Positions 39,601 to 54,600 of a stretch of DNA of 64,000 bases are shown here, piece after piece. The stretch covers positions 1,674,001-1,738,000 of the forward strand of contig NC_088323.1 of NCBI RefSeq assembly GCF_910592395.1, in the 5' to 3' direction. The DNA is from Lineus longissimus. Taxonomy: Eukaryota; Nemertea; Pilidiophora; Heteronemertea; Lineidae. Position 1 is the first letter of the stretch. Each line of letters opens with the position of its first letter. The notes under the pieces were generated by a model. That model was not told where the DNA came from and did no database searches. It worked only from the letters and a program-made list of their open reading frames with translations. The position numbers and the translations under genes are program-made.

Positions 39601-42600
39601 TGGTGATTTTGGCTGATTATTATGCCGTGGTCACACTGGGGTTTTAACACGAATTGAATTCGAATTAAAACGTTGATACGTATTGGGGCGTCACACTCAA
39701 TTCGGTTCATACCGATCTCAATCCGCTTTAACCAACACGGTTCTTAAACCGAATTGAATGCGAATCAGCTAATCCGAATCAACGAAACCGTATTGAGATT
39801 TCAAGTGTGACGCGCTTGATACGAATTAAGGTTTTCGATCGCACTGCGCATGCGCCCGGCGCATGGAAAGTGACCTTTGACCGCGGGAACTAGTGCTCCG
39901 AACTAGTTAACTGATGTATTTAAATGATCTCATTAACTCAAATCGTTTTTCGTTATGCCATAGAATAGGGAAAAATCAACTCCCTTGCACGTGACTTGCA
40001 TTGCCATTTCCTGGCAAGGTATGTTGCCGCCGGTTCGTTGGTCAAAGGTACGCTGGTCAGCAACATTGTCGCGGCGGGGTTTTCCCCGGTTTTGGCCTCG
40101 TTTTCGAGGGCGAGGCCGGGATTCTCCGCATTTAGCGACGGTGGTGTTGACTCGCTGAGGACACTCCTCTTTGACCCGAACTTTGGCAATAGGCATGGCC
40201 GGGAGATGGAAATGGTCAAGCACCTTACGCGATTTTAACTTGTTAATAATGACTGTGTGATACTGTGATATTATACTTATATGTTTTGTACTTGTAAATT
40301 TTATTCTCCCTTAAGGGAGGTTAATAAATAATAATAATAATAATAATAGATGGCGCGTCGTTAGTATGCATTGAGTGTGGCGCGTTTTAAACCGATTTGA
40401 ATGCGTATTCGGGCCAGTGTGACGCGACCGTTCTGAAACTGGATTAACCAATTCGTATTCCGGAGAGCGCTCTACGGAATTCGGTTTCAATTCGCATCCA
40501 GTGTGAACACACCATTAGAATGGCAGTCTCTCTGTAGGTCTGTGCCTACATTGAAGGATTTAGAAAAAGTCATCGATTCAGGATGGAAAGTTCTTCCCTG
40601 TCCCACAAGGATGTTGTTCTGTGATGTCACAGTTCATAGAAAAATAACATCACTCTCGCTAATTATAAATCTCTTCCTGAGTGGTGTCAGATGTCAATTA
40701 GTTCCTTGATAATTAGGGGAGCTTAGGTCAACGTCATGACGAATCAGATTTGATGACCACATGTTTCTCTTTGACAAGCGTGAAGGGCAACTTGTAGGTT
40801 CAAGATCTGATGGGGACACTTGTTGTCAAGTTTGGGAAACAGATATTGCACCTGACGTGACCATTCATTGGAAACTTCCCAATGAGCATTTTCTGATTGT
40901 ACCATTGTTAAACTTTATAGTTTCATGCAGGATGTTGTCAAATTTTGAAAGAAATCATGGGTTAATGATTAATTGAAGCTAATGGAAGACAAATGATGCC
41001 TTAATCACCGTCTTTGGGGAAGATGATCCAAAACCTGTCGAGATGAAGAGAAAAGTCCCCATTTTGACAGCTGTGATGATGGAAGACCCAGTCATGGGTA
41101 AAGCTTCCTAGTCTTCTCGCTCACATCTTCTCAATCAGCAGTAATAATTTTGTGACATTTTCATTATCAAAATGTTATGTGAGATCTGCTGGTGTCTTCA
41201 GACCAACAGCAACCAAGTTGGATGTTTTGCAATGGTTGACATTTTATCAGCTGTTGGCTAGCCTATCCCGCCAGAATCATGGCGCCTGTTTTGTGCTATG
41301 CACATGGACGTGCTGGAACAGTGGTGGATCCATTACTTTTTAGAGCAATTGTTACAGTGCATTCCAGTAGGCGGTAACAATACCTAATTGATCAATTAGT
41401 ATCTGTATCTACATGGAAAGTTATACCATTACACATGCACCATCTTAATGGTGGGAAGTGTGACAATCTCTTCAATGTTGCATCTTATTCTGATCCTCTA
41501 GCTGTTTCTAACTATGGTGTCTGTGTCCTTGTGACAGACACTTTGCTCAACATATATTGTGTTGTTGTGGCAATGTTTATCAAATCGAAATATCAAACCA
41601 ATATAGGTCGTATTGATCCCTCTAGGCTTGTCTGATGAAATGTATTTGGAAATGTTTCTGAAATATGATATTGTAATTCACACAGTGGGAGTGTTTACTT
41701 CCAAATAAAACTATTGTTCATATTCTGCCCCAACGGCATCAACAAACTCGTTTTGTATTGGGTGTTCAATATTTGTATGACAATCTTTGATTTCAATTCT
41801 ATCAAGGGAAAAATTGCAAACTTGCAGAATGTCATTCTGAAAAACAATTGTGTGCTTGCTATGTGATTTCTGTACTTTTGTAACTTTTGTTTCAGATCTC
41901 ATTCTTAGAACACACAGTATATTATTGTGTCTTCTGTCTCGCCTGAAATAGATTAGCATTGTATATGAACGACTGCTTGTTCAATATTGGTGATATTGTT
42001 ACAGTGTATATTTGCCGACTTATTACTAAAATTACCCAAAGATATATCTATCTCTATGAATAATGCAAGGAGCACTATTCAGTTGGTCTGTTTTTAGAAC
42101 TATCTCCTGGTCTCCCAGTTGGGACCTATTGTACAATTTATTTTTTCGGTTGTACATGACATATTTCTCTTGGGTACAAGATGATAGATGGATATGAGTA
42201 GAATGCATCAAGAACTGTCATGTTCAGAAATAACATACCCTGCTGTCTGTAACATTTGCATGCATACAACATCTTGGCCGCACCCTGGCCAGTCCCTGCT
42301 TGTGAATTTAAGGGGCCCGCTACTATCACTGTAACATATTTATCAGGAATGATCATAGAATGTGGAGCAAATGTTGTGCATCATGGGAGTTGTTACTTGT
42401 GACCAGCATTGTAGCATATGTTTCTGAAAACTTTGATGTTCATGTCATAAAAATGTAATATCGCAATCTGGTTTTGTTTACTGAGGTGGTTTTTCAACAA
42501 AACTAAGTCTTGTTTTCTTTTCAGAATTCATTCCAAAATTCATGTTCGATAACTAAATTCGCCGTTCTCTCATTCCTTACAGAGCATCCAGAGTGCGCCA

Positions 42601-45600
42601 CTAGAAGCCAGTCCACCGCATCCTCCAAGCAAACTAACACCGAGCCTTGCCATTGAAAGTTTCCGAGCGTCTTTCATACTCAACGATTCCGGAGGAGGTA
42701 GGCAGATTTTAATGATCACTTTCATTTGTATCTCGTAGCAATCCTTTTATGTTGTTAAGCGAAGTAGGCACTCCAGCAACCCCTCTGTAGCAGATGCTAT
42801 CGCTAGTCGCTGCCAACGATCGTCAAAAAAGTTGGCAATTTGCATCACCCGGCGTTCATTCTTTAGCTACATTGCTTTTTGCAAAGTACATACTTTAGTG
42901 GTACTTTACTAGAACAGATGCTACCACTAGTCATAGACCAAGTGCTCCACTTTCCAATCAGCAAAAAAACTGACTATATTTTCAATTGGGTGATTGATGA
43001 GGCTGGATAGGCTAATAGGAGTAAATGCAGGCCATACCCTCCCCCCATGCCTGCCACGAATTTCACATTTTTCAACGGAAATTCTTGACGTTGCACAAAA
43101 AATGCTATTAGTAAACTTGATAAACAGTAGCGTGCTTATGTAGCATGCATGTTAGCACGCATGTTAGCACTGTGTAAACATGTGAAATAGGAACATACAG
43201 CTAATGCTAACCGTGCTAATGCAAGTCAGTTGAGATGTTCAAGAAAAACTTCGTGTCGGTTCCAACATGATTTGGCATTAGGATTTGCCATGCCACTTTA
43301 GTTTGTTCTTTACATTATGTGCAAGCTATTTCAGCCAGCTTAGCCTGGTATTGGTGAAAGTATTTGCTAACTTGAGAGATGGCTGCATGCTACATATCAG
43401 TCTACATGGTGCTATGACTCAGAATCATTTCAAGTTGATTTCAATATCACACTTCACTCAACACTTTGAACTGTGAAGTCTTTGTTGAGTTTTGTTTGTG
43501 GAATAAAGTCGGAAAGTGGTCTAGCTAGTTGCAGAAACTTGTTTTATGATTGAAGCATCTGTGAATCATATCATCACTGGGTCCACATTGGTGCCAAATA
43601 GGTTTCCTATCAAGCTTGTTGGGAGTTGGCCAGGGCGAGTGTGAAATATATAATTTCTCAGGCATATTTGAATCAAGGAATGTCTTATCTTCTAACTCCA
43701 GAGATAAGATCATTGAATAGCAGACCTGCTTGTTTGCCTTTATGTTTTGATGGTTCATTCCACAGCCTGCAGGTGTTGCCCTGAAATCAAGACATCGCCT
43801 AGAGTACCTGTACGAAATGTAGCGGCAGTTAAAAAGTCTGAAATAACTTTTTGAGTCGATTTCTTTCGATGAATGTGTTAAGATATAATCCATAGAGGCT
43901 GATTTGCCACACCGTGCAGTCAGCCTTCCATTAATGTCTTATCTTGAACCAGTCTACTATGGATTGCAAGCTTGTGCAGCCCATCAAAGTAGCTACTAAA
44001 ACTTGGTTCTTTTTTTGAGACACCCTGTATATCGCAAACAGAGCAGTTACTGTCGTCTCAAGTTCTCCTTCCGGAGGATATGATCAGGTAGGAAAGATTT
44101 GTCATCGCAAAAAAAGTTGTTGATACACAAAGTTGGCTTCAGGTCTTGGAAATCTCCCCGAACACCTTTTTCTGTCGGAGAATATAAACAAACACAGCTT
44201 TGTGTCCTCGTGGCTGAGGTCGTGGGTCCTCGTGGCTGAGGTCGTGGTTTCTCTGTGGAGTAGCATGATGACATATTGGTTACAAAGTCAAATCTAAGCT
44301 GTGCCTGTCACTTCGTTCACAGAGTGACACGGGCACTTACGATGATGTCATGGAATTACCAATGCTGTATTTGGTAGAAGTTTTGGCTCTTCTGATGGGG
44401 CTTCCGAGAGATTAGAGCCTCGATGGGTGAACTCGGTCAACCAACTTGAAATTGATACCAAGAAAACAAGTTTTTCCACCACTTTTCTCAACAAGTGTCA
44501 CGAGCTAATCTGGCACGCTCCCACTGCACCAGACACAATTGTCCATTACATTACAATGTGCTGTAATTAACATTAACAAGTTTTTAACTTATTGCTAATT
44601 AGTGATTAATTGATCATTGCGATACCCACCATTGTCTGACCCAATTAGAACCAGGTCATTAAAAAAGTTCATTAAGTATTTATGGGTGATAATTGGTGCG
44701 CAATTGTGGCCTAAAAATGGATGATAATATGGTTTGAGGGTGGCTGGTGAGATAATGATGTTGTTCGCAATGAAAATTAATGTAATAATTGACGATGGTC
44801 TCATGAAATATACTGGATGAATTTTGCTTTCAAACCGAGTGAAGTTTTGACATGTTTGATTGACACTCTTTGATTTTATGTCAATCACCAATTAGTCCCA
44901 ATTACCCTGGTCTATCTGTCTGTGTGTTTAGTGACTATTGAACTGAGAACAGAACATCAAGTGGTGATATCACAACTGCTCATTGAATGATATCAGGACT
45001 GCATTGAACCTATTCCAAGCACATATATTGCTATGATGAAGGGCTCAAGCCTTTGGATGTGAGTTACGTGTAAGTAGCCCATGTATTCGAGCGGATGTTA
45101 TGATTAACATTTCCTGATAAGGATGGCTACTTTACATCCGCGGCTGATTCATGAGAGGAAGTGGCGTGCAGACCAAGGTCTAACTCAACACTTCACACTC
45201 ACGATCTTGTGAAGTTTTATTCACTCTGTAAAATCTGATCTAAATAACTTGAGAGTATACTGTACATACTAGTTAGGTTCTATCTGAAACAGTGAGTATC
45301 TCAGTTCTTGGCTGTCATGCAAAGTAATGTTTGCCATTTTTGGTCCTCATGAACCTGACCATGACTTGATCATGCAGTCCCGGGAGATTCTATATTATCA
45401 TGAGATGCAGAAAACATACAGCTGTAAAATGAACATGTCAGTTGATGAGCATGTTTATTTGCTAATAGACATTAATTAGGGGCCGTAATGTTACAACTGC
45501 ATTAGTCATCTCACCAACCAGATCTGACATTATCACAACTAGCGATAGATAGAGGCACGATACTGAAAGTCTATTATAAGCAAAGTATTATGCTGATTCT

Positions 45601-48600
45601 CCTGGTCATTTTGGTTTTCCCTGCTCCCTTCCCTGACCATGAGTTGGTGGCGAATCAAAACAGGGATTATGCGAAAGTCTACTTCTCATTGCCAATGTGC
45701 AGAGACACATTTTACCATCAGTTGCCATTGCAAAGAGCCTAGATGGCAGCACTGCATCAACTTGATTCAGTTCCCCATCCCTATCAATATCGCAGGTGCA
45801 GCTCTACCGGAATTTCGTTCAATTGGAACTGACACTTATAATCATGGACTGGGCCACCACAGAAGTGCCCCTGGCACAGTAATAAACTGTCTAACCAACA
45901 TCAAGTTAGATCATAAAGATTTATCAGCGATAGAATTAAATACCTTCATTTAGGAATCCGAACATTTTATTCCGTTGTCAAATCATGTCATTGTTGATAT
46001 ATGCCCTTGGCAATATCCGAACAGACAATTTAATCTAAACTGGTGCTGTCAGGAAGGATACCTCCCAAGGTGGTGAACTACTGATGGCCGCTAGCTGATG
46101 ACAACATTAGATTGATAATGATATATCTCAACATTTACGGCAATTCGTGAATTCTATACGACAAAAGTGCCTTGTTAGCATAAACGATTCTACCCCCCAT
46201 GATATCTATCTCATATAGGATCATTATGACACCTGGTTGTAAAGGTCTTGTCTGGCGGAGCGTGGCCACCCTTAGGAATTCCAGGGATTGTCCCGCATCG
46301 GTCCAGACATGTCTTGTCTGTGTGGCTCCCGATAGCTTGTTCGTGGATTGTTGTACTTGATTGTAAGATGTGTGCTGTGGAGTATCCCAACGTGGAACAG
46401 ATTGACCACAGTCACAATGGAAAAGTGCTTTCTTCACGACTGCCTGTAAGGAATCCGCACTGTTTTGAGATGAGATCTTATGTGAGGATCTCGTGTATAT
46501 TTTCTTGGCACATCTTAAACGTATCCACTATACCATGATACTGTTTACAATCATACATGTTCATGTATATTTTTCTCATTGGATCTGCATCTACCGCAAC
46601 AAACACCTTTGAATCTGGATGCAAACAATGCTGAAAGTGTTTCAACCTCCAGTCTTGTTCATAAATTAGGTGAAGAATTTTACAGAAAGTGGAAGCTAGA
46701 AATTTGGGATGATTCTCGGAATCCAAATGCTAAAAACAAATTACGCACTTATAGGTCCTTCAAAACGCAACTCTGCTGTGAGAAATATCTGACTTCAATT
46801 TCAAGTTTTTCTTTAAGAAGATCCCTTTGTTGTTTCCGCATTAGCTGTCACGATCTAGCCATTGAAAGAGGTAGATACAAAAAACTTAAAGTTGAAGAGA
46901 GGGTGTGTTCTTGTGATGGGACTTCAATAGAAGACGAGGTTCACTTTCTAACTGCCTGCCCAAAATATGATGCTTCAAGGAACGATTTTTTCTCAGTTAT
47001 CAATGAGAACAACATCAACTTTTCAGGTCTCTCACCAGGAAATAAGTTTATCTGGCTTCTTTCAAATGAGGACCCTGGAATTTGTCAGAAGCTATCATCA
47101 TTTTTACAGAAATGCTTTTCTGATCGCATAAAATAAGGACCTCCTCTCTCCCACCTACTAGTATCTACTCCAGGTTTGACCCCGGTAGTAGACTTTATAT
47201 TGTTACTTTTGTCATGTATCCTTTGTATGTCTTATGTACTTTCAATCAAAATCATTGTATTTCTATTGTACCATGTGTACCTTTGCCCTCCGGGCCTTTT
47301 GATTAATAAACTAATTTGAATTTGAATTTGAATTTACCCAACCAACCAGCTGGAAAATCTGCAATCTTAAGAGCCTCATTACATGCAGGGATGCTATAAT
47401 CATCAGTGATTTGACTGTTGCATACCTGAATTCACCTGTAACAGGCCTGATGACTAAGGCAAGAAATCATTGATGAGGTGATTACTATAATATTTCTGCT
47501 CGGCACTCTGCAGCCACTGCGCTGGTCCAAGCTAAGTTACTCCACCCTCTGATCCTCTTTAACTGCAGAGCCTGGCCCATCAATCATGTTGTCTTACTCA
47601 ATCAAGGCTGAAAGTCCAAAGGCCTTTTAGTTTTAAAATCATGTTGTTGTTGGGTTTTTTATATCATTGGCATTCTCAAGTTTACACACGGCAGTTTCAG
47701 ATGATTGACTAAGTGTGATATCTTAGATCTCTCAAGTCTTTTTGTGATATAAATATTTCAAACGGGAAAAAAATCCTGCAGAATACGTTGGAATGTTTAC
47801 CGTTGCGCGTTCAGTTGACAAACGATTTGATTGGTGAGTGATAATCGGCTGTGCTGGATTTGAATATGTTTGAAAGATTGTAACGGATAACATCCAGGCC
47901 AGTTTAATGTTGATTTTATGGCGTTTTCTCTTGAATAAAGGGCTGTGGAGTTGAATTATCTCTCTGTAGTCACCTTCTAAGACGATATGTCTAAAACATA
48001 AAAAGGGCCACTGAATAATAGATGCACATTTGACTTCTTCCGTTAGGCATTGGAAGCTGTGGTCATGTGACTCTGGGGCTGAACTGAAGCTGCAGTGATA
48101 CACACTATTGCTTTTAAAGAAACATCGCAGAAGAAGAAAAGAAGAAGGTTGATGTTGTATTCAGATGTCGTGAAGTCATCCCACTTGACTTTAGACCAAG
48201 CCAGATATCTTGTCATGGGCGAGTGATGACGTTATAAAGAGGTCTTGCCAAATGACTAAGACAGCCATAATAAACTGTAAAATTACTTTGAAAACATGAC
48301 AGTCCAATAGAAGATTACCTTTAGTATGCCAATACTGGCCACCTTTATGATTTGAAGTGTCTTGGGGCCTCGGGACACTATCGCATATTTTGTATTGATC
48401 GCAAAATATTTATCCTGGAATGCGACTGATAATACGAGATGACTGTCCCATACACGCAAAGAAACTAACATAAGTCTGAGGGAAAGTTGAGTTGGTGGAG
48501 TGATTTGTCAACCTGGGGTTGTGGTAGAGGAGCCATGTGGCGGCATTACAGATGGGAGTATAAAGGTCAGTAGAGAACTTCCAACGCCAAAATAGGTGAA

Positions 48601-51600
48601 AATAGGTGAAGTTTTATCATTGTCATCTGCTGATAGCATGATTGTGTGTGCTCTTCATTGTTGATCAGATGTCACCTGAATATCAACGCTCTGTTGGCCT
48701 GTTGTTGACATTTCTCATGGTCAGTCTGATCGGTTTGAGGTGGTTGAAGAAAGTCTTTGAAAAGATCTGATGCGACACTCTCTATCTCTCACACACGCTG
48801 CATTGTCATCTTCAATTGTTGTTGAAGAGAAATCTCATCAGAGATTGAGAAACGAAGTATTAGAACATTGTTTTCTTGAACGGTCTAGGTACCAAAGGTC
48901 TCCATGCCATTTCCTAGTGTGTGGCAGTGCTTGAATGTGGCGAAGGTTCACTCAGATAGGATCTTTCGTTTGTGAGCATTTGATGGCACCTTTGGTCATC
49001 TTCATGCAAAAATTGTTGATCTAACAGACACTGGCAGTGTGAATGAGCTGCATTTGATTCTCAGTGTGTGGTTCAAAGTGAATTAGTCCCTTTGAAGAGT
49101 GCGGCACCATCGTGAATTCTTAAGGAGGTGTGATTGTGCATGGAGGGGGGCGTTCTGTCGCTCACTGCTGGTGTTGGCTGGCTCTCTTGGTGTTCGTTTC
49201 ATGACATGCTGGGTGAGTAATCGGTCCTTTATATCAGGCAAAAGTAATTAAGGAAAGTCTGGATTAGCCCGGGAGGGGACCTCTCTTATTTGTGTTGGTG
49301 GTAGTTTTTTTTGTGCCGCAAAATGAATTGTGTGGATCGTCACTTTGTCGAAGACGATATGGCAGAGGCAAGCTTACTGTGGCACACTCTCACAGATAGA
49401 TGCTGACCATATCTTCCAGCTGCCAGGGGTTCGGAATCCCTGGAGGATCACGCCTCCCCCCAATCAGCTGCCCTGGTGTGAAGTGTCTGATGCCAGCCAC
49501 TATGGTGGAATGAACCTTAGAACCACCATCAAGTTGCTCGGATCCTTCTTGTGATAAACTCCCGAGTAGTTCCAGTGGCATGACTCATGCACTACTCCAC
49601 GCGTTATCGATAGAATTGGCTTGGGATACGATTAACACAAATATACTGGCCTATCAAAGATAACTTGTCGATGTAACCTTGGTGCGGCAGATGCAAGGTT
49701 TGATGTGCTGCCAGGTTAACCAATGGTACCACTCTGGGCTTGGATGAGTTGCCTGATTTACGAACCAGGCCTAGTGCTGTGCGTGTGGATGAGCAATCTA
49801 GATTCAGACCTTTTAGACACATGCCGGGCTCCATGAGCTATGTTCTTCTCACCAGTACTTCAGGTATGATCTCATTGATTGAGTCAGCAGAGGTGTTTAA
49901 ACTGCCCCAAGGTGCTGGTCAAGAGGATAATCACCCATCCTCAATGACCCGTTCCATGTAATTCGTCACAACAACCTCCATACGGCCCCAGCGGGGACCC
50001 TCTTGATGGCCCTTCTCTAATGGCAACCACAGCTATTATCTTGTCAAATGTGACCACCAGCAGTTCAGGTTTTAAAGCGTGGTAAAGAGGGTCCAAGACA
50101 GACATTTCCTGGTGGCATCCGGGGTAGGGCCAGGAATAGGTAGCAGCCCAGAGGGTCCTTGTCCATCAGAGTGGACACTAGTCAGATCACTGTAATTTCA
50201 TTTCTTGAAGTTGACTCTGAATTCAATCAGACCCAGTTGTCCGTGTGAAGGGTTTAGGAGGCTTTCTCTTGCTATTCAAAGTTCTGAGTCTGTACCGTAT
50301 CCTTGTCAATTGTCAACATCAGCAGGACACAAGAGCTCCTTCTATTCAATTCTGCATCACTTTCTCTCAATAGGTCACAACATCCTCATCCAGTTTGAAG
50401 GGCTTCCATGAGACCCTCAAGCCAGACAAACGGTGCAACGTCTGCAATTTGTCCCTCTTGCGTCTCGGTCATATGTCATGATTCATGGCATTGTTGGCTA
50501 ATGCAATCGGATGTGGTTGATTTTAATCCCTGTCTGGGTGTGATGAGTCAGGGCGTGTCTCAAGGAACTCAGATAAATGTACACAGGTTCAGCAAGGTTA
50601 ACATATCGGAGCACTTATGTCTTCAGTGGCCTTCCTTCTCGTAACTGAAACACAATGATCTTTTATCTCAGACTTCATGTGTTGGTAACAGAGCCCTAAG
50701 ACTGTTAGGTCCCTATCCATCAGTCTGAGGGATGTCGTCTCTCTTGTGAATCCTGACTCTCAATTGTATCAAGAGATATCAGGGTCCTATCGATCAGTCA
50801 GGAGCCCAAAACTGTCATGTTTTTACCTGGATGATGTCTGGACCCCTCCTTGTCTATCAGTTGCATAATGAACATTAAGTTGTCACATCAGATATGATTG
50901 GAGGATGTTGTATGGGTTCCTTGACGCAAGCTCTCAGGGATATTAGGGTATTCAACTTTCGACCCTTTCTTGCCCATCAGTTATGTAACCAAACATTATA
51001 AGCTGTCACAGGCAGACGACATGGACAATGTTTTCTAGTGGACCTGGGTCAAGTCATATCTCGTGACCCCCGGAGATCTACAAGAATTATGATGTGTCTA
51101 CTCTTAGTTCGAGGCAAGCGCTCTGTCATCTGGATCCCCCACCACATTTCACTTTCACAAACAACGCTCAAATCTCCTCGAGCAAAAACCTTCACGATCA
51201 ATACATTGATGATGAATCTTTAGTCTGGCACACTTTAGGCTGGTACGAGGGAGTTGGGTTCCCATGGATTTCATGAGGGTCCATTGTCACATTACTGACT
51301 ACAGTAACCCTCTCTTTGTTGTCAGGGGCAGATGGCGGCTGACTTGGTCAATTGACCAGTTGCCGGATTGTCAACACTGGTCAGCAACAATCCCACCAGC
51401 GCACGCCCAGTGGACAATGCCCATGTGGGCATCAGTGACGGTGGCCACCAAGCTCCCACAATGTCCATCACACCTTGGATTGTTTTCAGAGATAGCTGGC
51501 CTGATAATTCTACAATAACAGGCAGTCGCTATTAAATATTAGGCAATTTTATGGAATCGATGTTAGGTTTAAAGCAGTATTCTGTCATCCGTCAATATAA

Positions 51601-54600
51601 GTGTGACGGGAACTGTAATGAAAGGGTTATCTCGACAATCAGGACAACATCAACCGGACATTATGATGTCCACTGATATAAAGATGACACAATATTAGTC
51701 AATACTTATGCTCTATATTGGTCTCGAATGATCGTTAGATTGATATGGGTGACAAGGTTTGGGTCAAATTTATTGATGGATTAATGACTTGCGCACGTGC
51801 GTGGTCAGTTACCAACCTTGGAATGAGATGATATCATTGATTAAATGGCGGCAGTTGCTTTGACCAGACGCCGACAATCGCGTAACTCGCCAGCTCATTT
51901 GGTTTTGCATTGATGACAGTCCGGTCTGATTAATTAATAAATTCATGAATTGATGACAGGGCATTGTCTGTCCTTCAGTGAAAATTGCTTTTAACCCTTC
52001 ATGCAACCTGGGTGTGAAATGTGAAATGTACAAGTCCTGGGAGTAAGATTGGCCATATTACAAAGTTTATGGTTCTTGTCCAGAGGGCGCTGCCTATATG
52101 GCCTCACAAGTATTGTAACCAGGATAGCGCAGGAAATGACACATATGGCTTTAAGTCACGGGATGGAGATGTGATCATCTCATCGGCTTCCTGGAGGTCA
52201 ACATGAGACCAGAATATGAGCGAATAGTCATAACCATTATATCATTTATCAATTTTCTATCAGAAAAAAAGTATATTACAGATCTTTGAGGATGAAGCTG
52301 TTTCTCATGCAATGGGTTTTCCCGTGTTTGAAATGGCTAGGAGCTGGGGTCACTGGTGGTAAAAACCAATTACAGTCATTTATGTCTGGAATTATTGGTA
52401 AACCGTATGAAAGACCCATCCATAATTTTGTTCCAAAGTTCATGTGTGTCGCACATCGACTAGCTTGGTTACTGATGGAGTTGATGTTATTGTTTTTACT
52501 GCTGCAGTGACCTGGTCACTGATTTACATTGGGTGAAAGTCATTGATGTTCTCACTAATTGACCAATAACGGTCCCATGTAGCAATTGAGTTTCTCATCA
52601 TTGTACCTTTTACGGCCTAAATCATATTTCATGAAAACTCCTCTATTACTGCCTATTAGCTGATGACTGCATCCCACCAACTGTTGGTGATAGCTGCCTT
52701 GCCAAGAAGCTTGCCTAAATGTCAGAGTTGAGCGACAATGTCATGATAAGGTTGGCCAATGATCTACTGGCATCCTAGCCTGACAACTCAATCCTTGCTT
52801 GTGACGGCCTAATCACTAAAACTGGTGGAATATTCAGAAGGGTTAACCATTTTGGGACGAGCAGAGTGTCCCAGTAAGGCCATAGTGGCCAGTGATCTAC
52901 CAGCGTCCTAGCCTGACAAATCGATCTTTGCCTGCCACAGTCTGATCGTGGAACCTGGTGGGATATGCAAGACATTGACTCTTTAGGTAGAGGACTGTCC
53001 TTGCAAGGCCATGAGCAGAACTCCATTCATTGTACACACAAGTCTTCTCCCTCCCCCACGAGGAAATGCATTAAGGTGCACATGGAAGGAGCAATCATTT
53101 CCAAATAGTTCCTCAGTTTATCGGTTATCAAGCCCTCAAGATACATGTATGTCTGGCCATTTCTTGAAGCCAACATTTTCATACCTTAAAAAGTCTGGCC
53201 ATGTCATGCCTACACTAAGACAATGTTGATCTTTCCATGCAGTCTGCCCTGCGGCAATAACAAACCAATATTGGGAAAACGTCAACAAAATCAGATAGAC
53301 TCTGTGTAAACTGTGAATACATTTCTAAATTGCGGTGCATTCAGGATTTTCAATTGCCAGAACCAATTGAATTTGCCGATGTCAAGATGATAGCCAATAT
53401 TTGGTGGCACTGAACCCAATTATGGTTAAATTTGTGAAATTGGTCGACCTCCATTCCTTAAATTGTTGAATGTTAGGATTTAATTCAATTATCATTGACA
53501 TCGAGTGGATGCAAATTAGGTTGATATACTACGACACTGGGAAAGAGAAGTTTGACCCTTAAAGTGCTTTGCAGTCGATTTGTTTCTGACTGATGTCCGT
53601 GTTTTGAGTCAGCTGTCTCATGGGTCAGCAGGGTGTCCCAAAAAGCTTTCCCATCTTTGGTTCAATTTCAAACTTGAATGCTTCATGGTATACCTCCAGT
53701 GAGTTTTCAACTACTTAGTCATCGTTGATGTACATGTACATATAAACCTGTCATTCCTGTCCCAACCAAAAAGGACAAATATTTGGCAAAAACAACAGAG
53801 GAATTTGAGCCAAGACAAGTGTTAAACCCGAGGGCAGGGACACTTGACCTCAGCTGTTTTCCCTCATAAGTGACCCTCAACAAAGTTGGTCTTCTTTGTT
53901 GAACACTTGACCCAAACAGACGTCATATGTGACCCGCTCTACCAAAACTAGGCGCTTGTCGCATCGCAACTTGACAGGTTGATACGGACATTACCATAGG
54001 GGAGGCTCATCGCCATGGATAGGCCATAACCTTCTCCCCCCCCCCCCACATCCATGCCCTCTGATTTGATCCCCACTGATTAACCTGATACACCACTTCA
54101 TCTCAAATCAGTTTGTTTCTGACATGATAGGTTTGAGAGTAATGGTTATGGTCACATCAGGAGAGGACATGCCATTTTCACATTTTTAGCAAATGCACCA
54201 AGAAAAAGGCCTATTATTTTGATAATTAAGATACAACTCAAAATGAAGTATCTTTGAGTGTTTTTTCCCACTTGGTAATGGTACCTTGGTATGCCATTCA
54301 TTCTGGTCATTCACAATAGGATATGACCATTTTCTTTCATTGACATTCCATTCATAGAATTTCATTGTATGTATCACACAGGGGAGTGCCAAGATCCTGG
54401 TTGGGAGGTGCTGCACTCTTGTGGTAGAATATTTTCAAGAGCTGTCAGCTTACTGGTCTTGTTCAGAAAAGGTGTCAGCCAAGTTGTTCAAGCCAAGCCA
54501 AACAGTCCTTATGACCTTAACTCATTACTTCAAATGGAACCTTCTCAGTCTAATGTATGTCAACCATATGTCAATGTAAAGCCTTGTGACAGGTACCTAG

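Larger units (their letters stand above)
25563..42582 (+). other. MRL intron 2 (17 kb)
   Basis: A long intron between the first talin-helix exon and the exon coding SIQSAPLEASPPHPPSK. It holds two candidate alternative first exons (32194-32253, 36003-36071), a MITE-like element with a nested LINE tail (39628-40514) and short tandem repeats. No complete nested gene was recognised. Confidence 0.7.

Noticed and set aside
43525-43893. 122-codon minus-strand frame in MRL intron 3
   Set aside because: No recognised domain, signal peptide or splice context; consistent with chance.
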